Source: Phoebastria nigripes (Eukaryota > Chordata > Aves > Procellariiformes > Diomedeidae). Taken from it: a stretch of 64,000 bases of DNA. Below the pieces are notes generated by a model. The model was given only the letters and a program-made list of their open reading frames with translations, was not told where the DNA came from and did not search any database. The position numbers were made by a program, and so were the translations under genes. This document shows, piece by piece, positions 1 through 13,400 of the stretch (positions are counted from its first letter, which is position 1; each line of letters begins with the position of its first letter). The stretch lies in assembly GCA_035582835.1 (NCBI GenBank), contig JAYKAV010001267.1, forward strand, positions 796,804 through 860,803. Direction: 5' to 3'.

Positions 1-2318
1 TGTCATTTACTTTCTGAAAATAATTGTTTGCACATAAGTAATACTAATTTCAACAAAGAAATCGTTGATCACATTGTAGCTATGGTTTAAGACTTTGTGA
101 CTCTTCGCTCTAGAACTGAGTTATTCCGTGACTGATTCTCTTTCCTTGCCACAGGAATAATGTATACCTTGTTCAAGGTTTTTTCCTGAAGATTTTTTCA
201 TTTTAGTATTCTGCTTTAGGGTTTGGTTTACTTTTAAGAAAAGAACGTCATACCGTGGCCTTGTTATGCTGCCATGATGGAACAAAGCCATTTAGATTAA
301 TTTCCCTTCTGCCTTTTTACACTTTTGTGGCTGCCCTAAATGGCACTTCTAACATAACAGCTATTACTTTCTAAGTTATATCTAAATTAACAAGCATGTT
401 CTCAGTCTTCTATCACACAGTTTATGCATCTCTCTCTTACTATAACATTACTCAGTTATAGCTCAGGCTGCCTTCCCTGCATGCTTCAAAATAATCCCTG
501 CATCTAGAAGCAGCTAGGTGGAGGTAATTCATGAACACTTTACCTTTGCCTACTGAAGTCCTGACACTATAGAGCACATACAGCTTTATTATGAATGGCA
601 TTCATGATGTTTTCTATAGGAGGCAATGCTTACCTGTTCTCTCAGATACATACTTGAAGTAAAAAGGTAACTTACCAAGAACAGTTTTGGTTATTAAAGA
701 TTTTTTTCATTCATGAGACTCCCTGATGAAGAACAAGTTTATTCTAAAAATCTTACTTGGGATTCAGAGTTAGCAGGGAAATGGAGGAATAGTTGCATCT
801 GCTTCACCCCTTACATCCTGGGATGAGAGACTGATTAGTCCACAGAATTTAGACAAGACACAAATGAACAATATCATTAGTCACACTCTAGATCTGCACA
901 CTCATTACATTGACAATGAGTTCTGCACAGGCAACTGCATGTTGAAGGACTGCAGTTACTGGAATGTAGATAATGGGGGATTTTCTTGATAAGATGATGT
1001 GGTGTGTAACCCAGGTCCAGANGTTGCAGGAGGAAGAGTTTCACGTTATGTTTTGAAGTAGTTCTTGATGCAAAGCATCAGTAACAAGTGAGAGAGCAGA
1101 AGACAATCAGGCTTGTGAGAGCCACTTTGGGATTCTGATGAGACAACCAGTTGGGTTTTTATTTCTGTGCTCTAAAAATACTTAGGCATTGGGTTGAAGG
1201 TACTGATGTGACCAAAGGATTGCTTTAACTGTCTACTAGAGAACTAACAAAACTGTGTTAAGTAATGGGTATTGAGAATAAACCCTGTTTTGCTTGTGAA
1301 CCAGTCCCACTTTTTCTTAATATTTTAATTGTTTACAGGTTTCCATGTGCAACTTGTATGAAACTATTTGTTAAAATCTTAACTTGCTCATGTCAAACTT
1401 GTTATTTTGTGTGCTTGGTTACCTTATTCGGTTTCTTGAGAGAACAAAAAGCAGAGTTATGAAGTTCTGCTTCTTATTAACTAATATTTGAGAAATTTCT
1501 AGCATTCTCTAATAGTTGCAGTTATTATCCAAGTTGGTTGTGCATAACTGATATAAATTCACAAAAGAAAGTAAAATGTGTTGGTGTTACCATTGCTGAA
1601 AACTAGGCAGATTTTCTTCAACTGATCTTGTTTTATAGCTGAACCAAATGTCCAATTTGTTTACCTTGATAAAAGAGGGTGGAGGAGTTAAAATAGCACA
1701 CTTTGCTCACCTAGTCATTCAGTTTTTCCAAAGCTTTGTTTTCAGTGCTGCTTTTTGGTTTAAGTCATAAAGGGTGTTTTTAAATACCAAGAATTTGGCA
1801 AGGATTTTGAGCCTTTTCTGCCTCTCATTTAAGGCATGGTCCGTGCCATGTACGTTATAAAGACAGCCTAGTCAGCAGGGCATAAGGCTGGAACCTCTGA
1901 CTCCAGCTTTGCCATTTACCTGCTGTGAGTGAAGTGAGGGGGCCATGGTCCGCTTGTACTTCTGCCTTCCCTCCCACCCTATGTATGCGTTACGTATTTA
2001 GACTGAGAACTTGAGGAGTTATGGTTCTTCTATTGTACAATTTCAGTGGGACTTTGTTGTATGGATAATGGTGTAACAGACTTGTGATTTAGAATATAAT
2101 TGTTTACAATCACTGAGGTAGACTGTGTTAGTGCTGTAATATCCAAGTTGTCATAGCAAGTCTGAGTGTGTTAGCAATGTGGCATACTGTTGTAGATCCA
2201 TGTTAGTATGAAGTATTACAAATATTGGTAACAAAGTGGCTGGTGTTCATAACTCCAAGGAGAAACTTGCAATCCTGATATAACTTACATTTTAAAATAT
2301 TTTTCCCTCCCTCATAAG
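1..2318 (+). other. NUP58: NUP58 last intron (partial)
   Basis: The stretch ends in a polypyrimidine run and AG acceptor (ttttccctccctcataag) directly before the recognised last coding exon of NUP58, so it is read as that gene's final intron, open at the left edge. I looked for another FG-repeat exon and found none. One isolated N lies at 1022. Nothing else is recognised here. Confidence 0.75.
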
Positions 2319-2488
2319 GCTTTGGCAGCTCGACTACATCTGGGTTTAACTTCAGCAATCCCGGCATCACAGCATCAGCTGGCCTGACGTTCGGGGTGTC
2401 TAATCCTGCATCTGCAGGCTTTGGGACAGGAGGGCAACTTCTTCAGCTGAAGAAACCTCCAGCTGGAAACAAGCGAGGGAAAAGATAG
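2319..2488 (+). CDS. NUP58: NUP58 (NUPL1, nucleoporin p58/p45), final coding exon
   Basis: NUP58 is an FG nucleoporin of the central-channel Nup62-Nup58-Nup54 complex, acting in nucleocytoplasmic transport at the nuclear pore. The exon follows an AG acceptor at 2317-2318. It starts in phase, needing one base from the previous exon, and encodes 55 residues before TAG at 2486-2488. Visible motifs are the FG-type repeats FGSSTTSGFNFS, GLTFGVSN and GFGTGG, a GGQLLQLKKPP segment and a very basic end, GNKRGKR. As recalled, this is nearly identical to the vertebrate NUP58 C terminus, which is the basis for the name. Only the last of many exons is in the window. It is intact, with no frameshift or early stop. 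The neighbour downstream on the same strand is SHISA2, about 10 kb beyond the end of the UTR. Confidence 0.95.
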
Positions 2489-2919
2489 GCACCCCTTTTA
2501 GGGAAGGGGAAGTGAATCAACTTTGTTCATCTGAAAAGTCTATTTTTCTAGATTGATGCATTAATTAAATTGCATCCCAGGAGATTTATAAAAATTTTGC
2601 TACTTTTCCCTAGTCTGAAATACAAAATGAAATCATATTGAACAGCTATTTTCTTGTGAATAGAAACCCGTTTATGTATTTTTATTTTTGGCCCTAGTTT
2701 TAGAAATGTTCTATACGACATTATTATTAAAGAATCTTGTAAAACCATCTATTTAACCTAATGTTAGTAGCAGAATATTTTTTGTTAATAAGCTTTATAC
2801 CATATGAATATATGCATATTTGTTTTTTGTACAGATAAAATATATTCTAGTACAAATACTAGAGTTCTTATCTTCTGTTCCTGGATATGGCCTTTAAATC
2901 TACTTCAGGGTGTTTTTGT

Positions 2920-2996
2920 GTATATGGATGTAAATATATACAGTACAGTGCACACATCTGTGTGTATGTATGTGTATATATATATGTATAAAATAC
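2920..2996. repeat. TG/TA dinucleotide-rich simple sequence in NUP58 3' UTR
   Basis: Alternating purine-pyrimidine sequence with tgtgtgtatgtatgtg followed by tatatatatatg. It is an imperfect microsatellite, likely length-variable. No function is inferred. Confidence 0.6.
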
Positions 2997-4187
2997 AGAT
3001 GTGCAAACCTTGCCCCATAGACAAGTCTCCTTTTCTTTGTGTGTGCTGTTTCTCCATGTTGCCCTGTGGTCCCATATCTTGATGTTCCTAGGAGTTTCAA
3101 ATAGTGGGTCCCAGGCTATGTCATCATTGCTTCTTGTGTTTGTTGTTTAAGACCAGCTGAAATACAATGTTTACTATTTCATAAAGTTTGGTAAATAGTG
3201 GTTAGTAGCTGGATTTTTTTTTAACCTTTTTCTTGACCCATTTAGCAGCCAACTCTAAAGAAGAATCTGAGATTTTCACATGGACATTTCATAGGCAATG
3301 TTCCCAAACTGGTCGGTTTTGTTTTTTTCTCTGAGCTGAACAGTAGGGCATTGCAGGATTTCAGTGGAAAGCTCAGGATGCCACAAGGTCTGTGTGCAAG
3401 CAGAGAGTTGTTGGGCTGGATGAGCTTTTCCCTGCAATTGGGGGAGATAGGATATGCTATTCTAATGGAAACCCAAATTAGCTGTTCCAAAATGGAGTTG
3501 ATTCGCTAGCTTCTCGTTAGCGCTACTAGCATTGACTTAAAAGCAGTTCCGTATCTGCTTTTAATACGAGGTATAGTACAATAAGTTTTGCTGCTAAAGA
3601 ATGGAGGAGGAAAATGATGTAATTTGAAGGTTAAAGCTATTGCAACAGTAGTTTATGAATCTTGCATATTACAACATCATAGCTTGTGCTGTGTCTCCAA
3701 TTCAGTGTGCACTAGTAATAGCTGGGAAAACATCTTAAGGAGGTACTGCCTTATGTGAGATAAATAGTAGATCAATTGAATCTTTGCAAATAAAGATACA
3801 GGTTGAAGTGTGAACGTGGAACTTGGGAGCCGAGTTGCTTTTTATGTAGAAGATGTTTTGTATATAACATGCATCAAATGAATATTCACAATCATTTTCA
3901 CAAAAGCACCTTTTTTTCTAAAACAGTTACAGTGCATAAGATTTTTTTCTAGTACCAGGTCATTTGCTTTCTATTGTTAAAGTGTTATTACCATTTTGTA
4001 TGTTTTGGAAATGATGTCTGCATTCAGCAGTGATTTGCTCTTTGACAAATGTTCAGTTCGTCACTTGATCTGACAAAATTAAGGGAAACTGAGCACAGAA
4101 TTCTTCACTTTTGTATTTGTATGTTATTGCATCTTCGTGAGCAGTCTCTTAGGAAGGGATATAATGTGGTTTTTTATGTCTCGGAAA

Positions 4188-4193
4188 AATAAA
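4188..4193 (+). terminator. Polyadenylation signal AATAAA (proximal, NUP58)
   Basis: A canonical AATAAA hexamer about 1.7 kb after the NUP58 stop codon, followed by T-rich sequence (agtttattttgattt). It is a candidate proximal poly(A) site. Use is inferred, not shown. Confidence 0.5.
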
Positions 4194-4396
4194 GCTTACA
4201 GTTTATTTTGATTTCAACCTTTTTTTAAACTTTTATTGGGCTGCAGTCAAAACTGTAATGTTTGTATTCCTTTGTTATTGCTTTTTTTAATAGTTAATAT
4301 GTTAAACCACTGGACTCTCTTGTAATGTATTAATTTGTGAAACTAATTCTAAATGTGTACTGTTTGTCCATATGTGCAACTTACCATTGTGCAAAC

Positions 4397-4402
4397 AATA
4401 AA
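4397..4402 (+). terminator. Polyadenylation signal AATAAA (distal, NUP58)
   Basis: AATAAA within caaacaataaaacaataa, followed within 30 bases by TG/T-rich sequence (gctgtgatccttgtaa). This is the best candidate for the main 3' end of NUP58. After it the sequence loses any recognisable transcript signal. Confidence 0.55.
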
Positions 4403-4420
4403 ACAATAATGCTGTGATCC

Positions 4421-7400
4421 TTGTAATACATATTTGCCTATTTGAAAGATCATTTCCTGTGGTTCTCCTATGTTACAGGAGAAACAAAAACGTCATTGGC
4501 TAATATGTAGAAATGTTTTTCCTAGAATTTATATAGTGCAAAATTGTTCTTGCTGAAGTTAGGGCCTTGATCTCTGGATTGAAAGGGGGGGGGGGGTGAA
4601 GGGAGGTATTGTATTATGGGTTTGTCTAGAATCTCTTCACAGTGTGCTATATAAACCTGGATCGTGCTGTAACGTAACACAGCACTAGGTATGGCTTTGT
4701 AAGCTCGAAAGCAGTCTGAGCCTCCTGGGTACCAGTGTTCTGCTTCTTTTCACATTAAGGCAACAGTTATGTCCTTAATTTAGCTTAAGTGGAAAAAGTG
4801 ATTATGTAATAGAATAATCACATGCTGGAGTACAAACTAAAGTCAAAATGGGATTTGAAATAATTATATTCCCAGAATGTTACTAGGGTGGTTGAATTTA
4901 GCCATGATTTTCAGGGATCAGCATTGTATACACTATTTCAAATGATTTTTTTTTTTTTTCAATTTAAAGACATGTAATATAATTGGAGTGCAAAATACAA
5001 ATACATTCAAGGTGTGGCTTGGTTTTCTACAAGGCAGGTTAAGAAGCTGACCTGTACTTTAACACCATGAAATTAAATCAAGTCTGCATTATTTGTTCTG
5101 TAAAGAAAGAAAAATATGTACTGGAGGAATGTTGAAGTTGCGTATGTAGGATGTGGTTCTCTATTAGTTTGTACCTTGTTGTACAGCGGTAGTGTAAACT
5201 TACTTATGTGACCTCTTTCTTTTACTAGAAGTAACTTGTTTTTTCTTCGCTGTTCTCCCTACAGTAGCAGGAGGTAGGATGGCATTATGCCTTAGGTTGC
5301 TTGCTTCATGAACCTCTTCCTGGTCCAGCATCTCAAAACTTTCTTTACGCTCACATTTGTCTCTGTTCCTGACAAGTTGGCTAGCTGGATACTACCACAC
5401 TTACTGCTTTCTTGCAGATTGGGAGAGAGGAGGTTGAAATAAGGTGGAGTTGGATAGAGTTTATGCATCTTCCTCGCCACAGGAAATCCAAATCCAGCTA
5501 TACCCCCTCCATCTATGTATTCATAACACAACTGCATTTTGAACCTCGATTGCTTTTATAGCATCACTTTTAAAATGAAAATAAAGTTCAGGAATACAGG
5601 TTCAGTGGCCTTTTTCCCCTCTTTGAGATCAGTGGTAATTCTTTGGATTATTTCTACTATTAACATGAGTAGCAGACTGGAAAAAAAAACAGAGTCAGAG
5701 ATGTCAGCTCTTACATGTTATTGGTTCTAATACCTGGAATGTCTCAGCAGCTAAGATATGAAAGAAGCACCTTGTAGGTTCTTAGTGAGAAATTAAGAGT
5801 AACTATATAGAAAAATCCATCTGCACTGTAAATGTCTTATACTCTATAAAAGTTTGTTTCCCTAAAACTCTTATTCAAGTTTATTAAGAACAAAGAACTG
5901 GCTATGCACAAAAACTTCCAGCAATAAATTACGCAGTTTTTGGACTAATTGCTGGGATTGTGCTGTCAGGCTGTTTCCCTCTTAACTCTCATTAAGTACC
6001 TTTCAACGCTGTGGCTAGTGTCTCCAGACACTGGTGGACGGTTAAAGTATCATAGTAGTAGATTTGTACAACTTCTCATGAAAATCAGCAGTTGGGCTTG
6101 GGGAGGGGAGTGACACCAAGTTGATGCCCGCAGCAGCTGGGAGGCAGCGGTTACCCGCTGTGACAGCACCCATGGAGCTTCAACCCAGCTATAACAGACA
6201 GGTAGGTTGCTTAAAAGGAGGACGGAGGTGGTGAGGGGGAGGAGAAGTGTGGGGAGAGATGAGGGGATGTAGAGCACAAGGCTTCCTACAGTGAATGGGA
6301 TGACTCGTTTGAATTAAGTTTGGAATTATTTCTTCTGAACTCAATGTTGAATATTTATATGCTGGTGTTTTTGTAGTCCCAAATCAACTGAGTTTGTGAT
6401 ACAATTTTTTTTTAGTTGAATGTTGCATTTAGTAGGTAGAAATAGATGATCATAGCAGTTTTATTTTCTACGTGGGTGACTTTTTTTTTACTTGTAGGGG
6501 GAAAAAAATTATAAATTAACTCCATAACCGAAGGAATTAAAAAAAAAATATAAAATTAAGGGGGTCCTATCAGGATTCCAGTAGCTCTGTTGGAGAATGC
6601 TGCTTTCACCAAGTGGCAGGAGGCTGCCAGTTACTTACTGCCACTGCAAAGGCCGGCCTTGCAGGCATAGCTGTCGTGTAGTATGTCACCTTTTGTTTCC
6701 AGGTCATTCACATTTTCTTACACTTTTTCTTTTTTAAGGTAGTAGGATTTTGTTAAACTTCAATATTTGAATGATCCTTCTGACCCATTTGACTCCTGTT
6801 GTTAGGAGGTTTATTACTTAATGCTTTTTTCACTCAGCCTCAGGAATTTAATCTTTATAGCCCCTCGCTGCAGTTGAAGTGCCACAGTGAGGAGGTGAGT
6901 AGGCTACGTGTTACTTTAGCTTTGATAACTTTTCCAAAGAATGGTTTGCTTTCTGTTTTCTCACCTTTTAGAAGTAAGGCAATTCTAGCTTATTATGAAC
7001 AGGTTATGATTAAGTTTAGAAGCTTTTACAAACTAGAAAAGCTTCTGGGTTGATCTTACTTTTGAGTATAGATCTGCCCCCACCAGGATATCAGATCAAT
7101 TCTGTTCAATACTTGCATGGAAAACTTGGAATACGTACTCCTGTCCTAAACAGGTCAATAGCTGAACAGGCAAAAGATATTTTACTTGTTTGTTCAACTA
7201 ACGTTTCACAGACTGATGGATTTCCCTCTTTTTCTTTTCTCTTCGATGCAGGCGTCACTCTACGGCGTGTGCTTGGGCAGCAGCAAGACAGCAGCTTTCT
7301 AGAACGTCGTGTAATTGCTCCCAAAATCCAGTTCTGATTAAAGGCTGGTGTCTATCTCCTGGGCAAGAAATCCCTTGCTGACTCTGTGTATTTAACGTGG

Positions 7401-10400
7401 CATGTTGTGGTAACAGGATATGCTTCAGAGGTGATGATCCCAGTCACAAAAGCAAGCTAGGATGATGAGGTTTTGATCAGACACTGCAGTGTAGTAAAAA
7501 GGGAAAGAAACACAGACTTGACAGATACTCAGAATCAAGTATATGAAACTTGAAATTCTGAAAAATACCATGTGCTCTTAATAAGAGAAGAAGGGGGTAA
7601 GTTCTCATGGGAAAAAAAAATTGTGACAGGCAGCTTGAGTAGACTTTCAGTTGGATGAAACCTTGGGGGGAAAAAAAAAAAATGCACAAACTATGTACAG
7701 TTGGGTAGCTAAAGCTAGTCTATTAACTCCATGGTTAAGTACCGANGTAGAAGCTACTCTAAACTGAAAAACCACCAAAAACCTCTAATCCTGTTAACAG
7801 TGTTAGCATTTCTTGGCTGTTTGGACTACCTTTACTTCTTTATCAACATACACATAAAGGAATTGAACCTTTGAGCATAAACGCTTTTGCTGCTGTTCTA
7901 TCCAGGGATAAGGTAAGGTACACGTGATAAAGGAGTCCTTACTGAAAAAAAGTCCACCTTTCAAAAAAAGGCTTGGAATGGGTGGGCCCAAATGCTAAAC
8001 GGATGCAATGGCAGTGAGCAGTTAGGCCAGCTCTGCCCTAGTCCTTAGGAGTGTGGGGACATCTCTCCATCTCTGCTGGAGATGGGTAGAGGAGTGATGG
8101 TGAGCATACCTGTATCTTGCTTGCCAGCGTGTTGCCTTTGTTTCGTGCAGCTGTGCTTGGCACAGCTCTCCAGTGTGTTGCCTCCTTTATCCTTATCAGC
8201 AATGCCGAAGGCAGCTACAGTGGTTCTGATTTAGCATCAGGTCGGACAAAGTGAACCGACAGAAGTGATAGCAAAAGGAACGTGCTAGCCTTAATGCCAC
8301 GGAAATGAGTCTTAGCAATGCACATGATATCAGTTTCAGATAGGAACGGTCTTTTTTTCTTTTACCTTTTATTTTGGCTGCTAAGGGAACTGGTGGCTGT
8401 CTGAAGGAACTCACTGCAGCTAACATCGCTATTGCTTACCCCCATGGTAGCAGTGTAATGCTTAAACTACGAGAATAGCTTTCAACAAGCAGGCAGGTGT
8501 TCGCATACCTCCGGCAGCCAAACCAGAAGCAAGCCTTATCGCTGGGGAGGGCGAGACCTGTTTTGGCCCATAGCTAAGCTTATGCAGTACAGACCACAAG
8601 GGCAAAGCTCCTACTTGATGCTGCGGTAGCAAAGTGAAGTTGATGCTGAGCTCTGCTCTGAGAGTAAGGAGGGAAGGCTTTTAACATTGTTTGTGTTCGC
8701 TTCAGGCACGGTAATGCTCTGTCAGTGCCAATAGCAACCTCCTGCTTGTATCGGAGATGTGCAGAAGTAGCTGGAACCACAGGGAGGCTGTGGCAGCTCG
8801 TCCAGATTGCCCTGCGCAGGGCAAGAATCGCTGTACTGNAGATGTAGGTCTAATGCAAATGCCTATTAGCTTAAATTTATACTTTATTAGTAACAATACT
8901 TAGCTAGAAATGCTTTTCTGCGTAATTTGTCACTTTACACGTGAGAAGTGTCACCTTCTTGTCGCCTCTCCCCACGCTTTATTTCTGGTGCTGCAGCAGC
9001 CAGTACAGCTGTTATTTGTTGCTCTGTCATGGTGATACCCACACTGTGGTGGTAATGGGGTGTGCCAGGCTTCAGAGCTGCTGAGGAGTACTGGGGCAAA
9101 AGGGATACTTGGATAAGATCGTGGGCTCAGGCAGACGGATGGTGATAGCATTCCAGCAGCGACAGACATAGTAACATTAAAAACCAGACACCGTTGCAGA
9201 GTGGTGGATATATCATTTAACGTTAGCCCTGAGAATGGAGGGGGAGGATGAAATCCAAAGCCTTATTGCTAGGTTATATCACCTTGAAGGTAAGTCATAT
9301 TTGATCTATACTATTGATGTCAAGTAAAATAGCAATGGTGCAAGCAGATACAGTCTTTTTTACTTCTTTTGTAAGCAGTATAAAAAAATGTCCTGATCTA
9401 GAAAATATTCTCATAAATATTGTTAATTTTTTGCACCAAGTTGCTGCTTCTTGCTCATCTGCACTAATAATCCCTACGGAAAATCAAAAACCGCAAATTA
9501 AGTTGTAGTTTAAGTCCTGTTGAACCACACCAAGAGGAGAAGCACCTTTTCCTTTTCTGGAGCTCATTAATCTTACTGTACAGGCAGCAATCTGGGCTAC
9601 AGCTGCATAGTGATGCTGCTTTCACCGTATTGTGCCTACATCCTTGTCTTGCACTCTGGCATTAGGAGGTGAGCAACAGTAAAATTCTGTTTCTCTTCCT
9701 GCATTCGATAAAATGCTCATGCTTTATGCTCTGTGCAGCATAAACTGGAGTGTGAATGTGGAAAATTCCTGTACTTTAGGGTTTTTCTTTTTTCAATTGA
9801 AATAACTTTATAATAATGATGCCTTGTCAAATTGGCCAGTCGTACAGGGAGGGCAGGCTGTGGAAAGATGGATTTAGTCCATAATAAATAATTCCTCCTC
9901 TCTTCTTGTCTGAGGAGGGGGAAAAAAAGCTAAAATTCTTTCCTTTTTGCTAGTGGCTCAAGTGGTTGGTTACAGCAGAAATAATAATTCAATTAGGAAA
10001 CAGCACTCCTTTCAATCTGAAGATGTGCACATCAGCTTTGTGTCTTTTACACTGTAACAGCAATCTGTTGTGTCTGCAGTAAGTGGGAGCTCCAAAAATC
10101 AATGTACTAAGACTTCTGGGAGAAGAGCATGACAGTTGCATTGATCACAGCCGAGTAGTTGGACAATGCTAACAAAATCCCTAAAGCCCCAGTCTGACAG
10201 GGCTCAGTGTTGAAACTGGGGGATGTTTTCTGAGAAACAGCTTCTTCCTTAACTTGTTGCAATGTTGCCCTTATGAATTTGGAGGGACATGTCCCCGAGC
10301 ACACCTCGCTGCCCTCAGCCTGCATCCCTTAACCCCATTATCGAGCCAGCTGTGCAATACTGGAGGTATCTGCATTGGCTGCGATAATGTGGGGCCAGCG

Positions 10401-13400
10401 CTGATGTCTGCTGTCCCTGCTGCGTACGCCGAGACAGTGAGTGCTGGTAGCAGAAGCCGAGCTTTGCGTATTGATGTGCTTGGTGCCGGTGTAGCCGCTG
10501 CAGATTCGCAGCCCAGCCCTTGAGGAGTGTGCTAACTTCATATCATTTCAGTCAAAGTTCTTTTTACAGTCCTTTGACTCTTTCTGTGAGTTTTTTTTTC
10601 CTTGGGTCATCTTGTTCTAATTATTTTCCAGGAAATGAGAGCCAATAAAAGAAAGCCTTTCTGTTATGAATACACATGTATTTTAAAATGTAGATATTAA
10701 ATATGTTCCCTAAGCAGAAATAAAAACCAGTCCGGCTTATGCAAGTAATACCACAATCAGAGTAGCAGTTTGGGCTTTTAAATATACGGATGGTGTTTAA
10801 ATAATACTTACACTAGCATAGCTATACCTATGGTAAAAGATAGCTAATGACCAGGGCAGGAAGAGAAGGAAACCCTACTAAGTTAAGCTCATATATTCTG
10901 GTAACTATCCTCACTTTGGGAATTACAGTATTATGACCTGTCAGTAAGAACTGCACTCTTGCTTACAACAGTTCTCTGTACAAAAACTGTAGCGATGGCA
11001 TTTTAATAACGCTACCTTTCCCACTAACTTCACACGGGGGCAGCAAGGCATTGCGTTATCAGCGGGGAAATACGGTTTTACCTGAGAAGCAACTTTGCCA
11101 GGATAAATGTACAAGACACAGGGATTTCTGACTCCAAGGTGATGTGTTTATAAGTTTAAAAAAAAAACCCAAACAACAAAACAGTTTTTTTATATAACTA
11201 AACCCCAACATACTCAGCTTGGCTTTCAGATGGGAATTGATTCCATTATTTTATATTACCAGAAAGAGGAATCTCTACTGATGAAGCGTTAAGCTGCACT
11301 ATCTAAGTGTACAAACTGCAATAAAATCCAGCTCTTGCAGCAAGCATGGCCTGGCTTTTACATACCGAGTGATCTAAACGATAGTACTGTGATGATGAAT
11401 TCTAGTTTTTCTCTGGGAGAAGGAGGGAGAAGACTTCAGGTTATGAGTTTTAACTTGCAATCCTGATTTACAACACTGTGGACATGCCTGCAGACCCAAA
11501 GTAATTCCTGAATCCAGATTTTTGAGGTTTCTGATGAGGTTTCAAAATTGTTTAAAAGTAATGATGTAACAGTAGATACACTAGCTAAACATAATGAGAA
11601 AGGCACATAAATGCCTGTTTGGCATCCGGGGCTGGGCAATGAAAAGCAGGTAATCTCACTTGTACTCACGTGGATAAAATCCATTTACTGTTGACTAGGC
11701 TACCAAGAATGAAACCAAATATCCCAAAGGGGAAGAGAAGAAAGCATCCATCCACCGTCTGAAGTTTATCTCCAATGGGTCAAAAGGAAAAGGGGACTGG
11801 AGTTGCTGCCAGTTTTGTGTCTCTCTTACTATCAAGGGAATGTGGCAAGTTGCAGAGCAGGGGTTGGAAATATGATAGGGAAAGCAAAACATCCCAGGGC
11901 CAGCAAGGGCCACTTGCACACCCCCAGAAGCTCGCCGCAGCTTGGAGAGTCGCATCACAGGGTCTTCCTTTTCCTAGCTCTACAGAGGTTCTAACCAAAA
12001 TAGATGGAGATACAGATAAGGCGGGAGGTCTGTGTTCCTGCTTTATCTTGGAGAATTTGCAAGATGGACACCCAAGGGGGGAGGGAGAGGGACTGTTGTT
12101 TCTTACTTATTATTGTTACAGCTTCCTCTAATTTGTCCTTTCTCTTCTTTCCTTCCTGTCCAACGCGTGCTGGCACAGCCAGCCCCGACAAATGTTTGCG
12201 GTACCTCACTGTGACCGGTTCCGCAGCTCAGACTCAAGGTAGGGCATCCCTGGTCTTCCCCCTGTTGAACTGGGAGCAGTTAAGGACAAAAGACGTGCTT
12301 TTGTATTAGCCCCCTTTTCGTGCCTTTCCTATTTCTCATGTCTTTTTTTTTTTTTTTTTTTCCGTTTAACGTGGAAGCAGTTGTATTTGCAAGGAGCTTT
12401 AGCAAATGAGGCCTGCAAACCTAAGGAAAGCAAAGCACCGTGTTCTGAATGCACATAATACTTTTTAAAAATTCCCATCTGTAGAGGGACTGTAGTAGTA
12501 AACCAGCTGAAATGCCTTTGTTATAGTAAGGAGACTGTCTGTCCATGCAGTCACTGAATGAATTTACAAGGTAAGAAGATACCGGTCTTACACAGTCACT
12601 TAAGCATTTGGTGGCGATTATCCAGCAGCAGCTTTGCCTGCAAGGATCAGCATCCGGGTCCAGCACCGGCGCAGGGGGCTGTGTCACAGCTCTGGGCCTG
12701 GGCACGCAGGTGTGTGGGCATNGCTCTTGCACGGCCAGCGCAACGGCTGGCCGCTGGGTCCTACAAAAGCTGTAACGTGCTGTAAGTGTACTTATCCCCT
12801 ATGCTGCTGCACAGGCAGTTTGCAGTTCGGAGTGTTAAAAATGAAACGGAAAATGCACTTTATCAGTTTCAGACAACTAACAAAAGTAATTTTAACAAAT
12901 CTTATTTTCCCTGGTCTAAGTGAGAAGATTTTGCAGGAAACACAGAACAGCATGTGGGTTCTTCAGCTGACTGTGAAATAAAACGTGGTATTTGCTTTCC
13001 TGCAATCATGCTTTTGGCTTGAGAAGGGCAAAGAACATTTCCACTGAGCCAAAGGCCTCAGAAAACTACACCTGGTAGTAGTAGAAGCTTGGATACTTTT
13101 AGAAAAAATAAAGTTGAAGCAGATAATAGAGATTTATAGACTATGTGATCATTATTGAATATCTCTAGGCTTTAAAAATCTTTGCCCACTCTAACGTATA
13201 TGTCAAAAGCTGCACGGTGCTCAGTTTGATGGGAAATGGAATGCGGCAGCCTTAGTGATGGGTTTAGTTTACGTTGAAAAGGATGGAGTTAATGTTATGA
13301 AATAGCTAGACACAGGAAAGGAAGTGAAAAAGTTGCAGAGTAGCTACTTTTGTTTTTTTGGGTGGGGTGGGTTTTTTTGTGCTTTAAATTTTAAATAATA

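Larger units (their letters stand above)
2489..4420 (+). other. NUP58: NUP58 3' UTR
   Basis: AT-rich noncoding sequence follows the NUP58 stop and reaches two good polyadenylation signals (4188 and 4397). The distal end is inferred from the second signal plus about 20 bases. A TG/TA-rich simple-sequence stretch lies at about 2920-2996. Short open frames here are compositionally trivial and not supported as genes. Confidence 0.65.

Noticed and set aside
12172..12234. Exon-like segment with acceptor gctggcacag and donor caaggtaggg
   Set aside because: Short, no recognised protein in any frame, and no partner exon found nearby.
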